From NCBI GenBank assembly GCA_900544995.1, contig UQXC01000004.1:1-56372 (forward strand): 56,372 bases of DNA, read 5' to 3'. Both the position numbers and the translations under genes were made by a program. How positions within the stretch are numbered: position 1 is the first letter of the stretch; each line of letters starts with the position of its first letter. Below, in pieces: positions 54,695 to 56,372 of the stretch. Source of the DNA: an uncultured Collinsella sp. (GTDB lineage: Bacteria > Actinomycetota > Coriobacteriia > Coriobacteriales > Coriobacteriaceae). The notes under the pieces were generated by a model that saw only the letters and a program-made list of their open reading frames with translations, did not search any database and had not been told where the DNA came from.

Positions 54695-56372
54695 ATGCGT
54701 AATTCTGTATCCGACGTCACGGACGCCGAGATTCTGGACGAGGCCCGCGAGGCTATGACCCAGGCTGCCTTCGATGCCGCCGATGAGGCCAATGCTGCCC
54801 AGGCCGTCGAGTCCGCTACCGAGAGCCTGCCCGCCTTTGACGAGCTGGGCCTCTCCGACGAGATGCTCCGTGCTATCGAGAACCTGGGCTACACGGCGCC
54901 AACGCCTGTTCAGGCCGGCTCCATCCCCGTGGTGCTCGAGGGCCGTGATCTGCTTGCCGCCGCTCAGACCGGCACCGGCAAGACGGCTGCCTTTTTGCTG
55001 CCGACCATGAACAATCTGGAGCACATCGCTCCGCCCAAGCCCGTGCGCGAGCGCGGCGGCCGCAACCGCCGTCGCGGTGCCAAGAAGCCCGAGGGCAACG
55101 GCCGCGGCCCCGTGATGCTCGTCATCACCCCCACGCGCGAGCTTGCCCAGCAGATCGACGAGGTCGCGAGCAAGATCGCCGACGTCACGGGCCACGTTGC
55201 CGTGACCGTCGTGGGCGGCGTGAGCTACAAGCCGCAGACCGCGGCGCTCAAGTACGGCTGCGACATCCTGGTCGCCACGCCGGGCCGTCTGGTCGATCTG
55301 ATCGAGCAGGGTGCCTGCCACCTGGACGAGGTTAAGGTCCTGGTGCTCGACGAGGCCGATCGCATGCTCGACATGGGCTTTTTGCCCGCCGTCCGCCGCA
55401 TTGTGCGCGAGACGCCGGCCGAGCGTCAGACGCTGCTGTTCTCGGCGACCCTCGACGAGGAGGCCGTGGGTGAGATCACCGACCTGGTGAGCGACCCGGC
55501 CCGCGTGGAGATCGCGCCCGCCACGTCGACCGCCGACACCGTCGACCAGTTTGTGTTCCCGGTGTCCATCGAGGCCAAGAACAATCTGCTGCCCGAGTTT
55601 CTCAAAAAGGAGGGCCCGGAGCGCACTATCGTCTTTATGCGCACCAAGCACCGTGCCGACAGCTGCTGCCGTCGTCTGGAGCGCAAGGGCATCAAGGCTG
55701 CCGCGATTCACGGTAACCGGAGCCAGGCCCAGCGCGAGCGTGCGCTTTCTGCCTTCCGCGATGGCACCGTCGACGTGCTGGTGGCAACCGACGTGCTCGC
55801 CCGCGGCATCGACATCAGCGACGTGCGCTACGTCGTGAACTTTGACGTGCCGGCCGAGCCGACCGACTACATCCACCGCATTGGCCGTACGGGCCGCGCC
55901 GGCGAGCTGGGCTGGGCCATCACGTTTGTGACCGAGCAGGACGTCGACGAGTTCTACGAGATCGAGAAGCTCATGGACAAGACGGCCGATATTTACGAAG
56001 CCGGCGACCTGCATGTGGGTCCCAACCCGCCTGCGGTTGATCCCGAGCGCGACCCTGCGGCCTTTAAGGTGAAGAAGAAGACTAAGCGCGGCAAGTCCAA
56101 GAGCAAGAAGAAGCTTGAGCAGGCGCGTCGCGACGGCAAGCGCAACGGCGACGATTACGGCGATGTTGCCGGTCGTTCCAACCGCGGTCGCGACGAGCGC
56201 CGCGGCGACGGCGAGCGTCCGAGCCGTCCCAAGCGTGGCGGCAAGACCCGCGTGCGCGAGGGCGTTCAGGCTCGCGTGGACGAGGCTGTTGAGAGCGTGG
56301 CTCGCGAGGTAGCTGCCGAGGAGCGCGGCGGTGCTGGTGCCGCTGAGCAGCCTGCGCGCGGCAACCGTGCCG
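54695..56372 (+). CDS. DEAD-box ATP-dependent RNA helicase (3' end outside the window)
   Basis: RNA-remodelling helicase, at least 559 residues and open at the window edge. A ~45-residue acidic Ala-rich N-terminus precedes the core: PTPVQAGSIPVV (Q motif), AAAQTGTGKTAAF (motif I), TPTRELAQQ (Ia), VATPGRLVDL (Ib), LDEADRMLDMGF (II), LLFSATLD (III), FMRTKHRADSC (IV), ATDVLARGIDISDV (V) and YIHRIGRTGRAG (VI). A basic insert (RERGGRNRRRGAKKPEG) lies between motifs I and Ia. The C-terminal tail is Arg/Lys/Gly-rich for RNA binding. The start ATG has AAGGA 10 nt upstream. CsdA/DeaD-like. Confidence 0.95.
   Translation, partial: MRNSVSDVTDAEILDEAREAMTQAAFDAADEANAAQAVESATESLPAFDELGLSDEMLRAIENLGYTAPTPVQAGSIPVVLEGRDLLAAAQTGTGKTAAFLLPTMNNLEHIAPPKPVRERGGRNRRRGAKKPEGNGRGPVMLVITPTRELAQQIDEVASKIADVTGHVAVTVVGGVSYKPQTAALKYGCDILVATPGRLVDLIEQGACHLDEVKVLVLDEADRMLDMGFLPAVRRIVRETPAERQTLLFSATLDEEAVGEITDLVSDPARVEIAPATSTADTVDQFVFPVSIEAKNNLLPEFLKKEGPERTIVFMRTKHRADSCCRRLERKGIKAAAIHGNRSQAQRERALSAFRDGTVDVLVATDVLARGIDISDVRYVVNFDVPAEPTDYIHRIGRTGRAGELGWAITFVTEQDVDEFYEIEKLMDKTADIYEAGDLHVGPNPPAVDPERDPAAFKVKKKTKRGKSKSKKKLEQARRDGKRNGDDYGDVAGRSNRGRDERRGDGERPSRPKRGGKTRVREGVQARVDEAVESVAREVAAEERGGAGAAEQPARGNRA

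Overview
This window is a high-GC, gene-dense bacterial chromosome segment whose gene content and style fit the class Coriobacteriia (Actinomycetota), most likely a gut Collinsella-like organism. That is inference, from the overall protein resemblance, a tandem-hairpin leader of the kind known before rpmE in Coriobacteria, a Ser/Thr kinase with a DUF6273-like tail, and many short dispersed palindromes. No rRNA, plasmid or prophage module is present.

Layout. 1-12 kb: a class A penicillin-binding protein (-), a U32-family protein, tyrS, adenine deaminase, two Cof-type HAD phosphatases facing each other, citrate synthase and an ACT protein (-). 12-20 kb: rpmE with an alanine-rich tail, secA-prfB, a YitT-type membrane protein and a split transketolase. 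20-26 kb: a gene-free stretch with a long rod-like inverted repeat (candidate structured RNA), then ftsE-ftsX, RNase R, a lone serine recombinase and a VanZ-like membrane protein. 26-31 kb: a MurNAc recycling cluster (RpiR regulator, murQ, PTS EIIBC, mupG) and an ArsC/Spx-like protein. 31-36 kb: tRNA-Gln and tRNA-Glu, a TPR protein overlapping smpB, a flavin reductase with a small rubredoxin, and an NRAMP transporter (-). 36-43 kb: gltB-gltD. 43-47 kb: an unknown protein, an AbiEi/DUF559-like nuclease-fold protein enclosed by palindromic repeat arrays, and an amidohydrolase. 47-51 kb: copA-copZ-csoR (-) with a CsoR-type operator. 51-54 kb: a Ser/Thr kinase and an FHA protein (-). The window ends inside a DEAD-box helicase gene.

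The most unusual content is non-coding. One family of 57-nt palindromes occurs as single units or arrays with an 80-81 nt period at five clear loci plus one decayed copy. A second, unrelated family forms an array of 48-nt palindromes with an exact 62-nt period. Several further inverted-repeat families (GTTGCGGTG..., GGGGACAGGTTAAT..., GTCCCCAATGACTAG...) are scattered between genes. Other points are an RF2 whose codon-recognition tripeptide reads SPT instead of SPF, an FtsE with a ~170-residue Pro/Ala/Gln-rich N-terminal extension, and repeated placement of an intrinsic-terminator-like hairpin directly before, or including, the next gene's ribosome binding site.

All calls were made by reading the sequence; no database search was run, and family names rest on recognised motifs.
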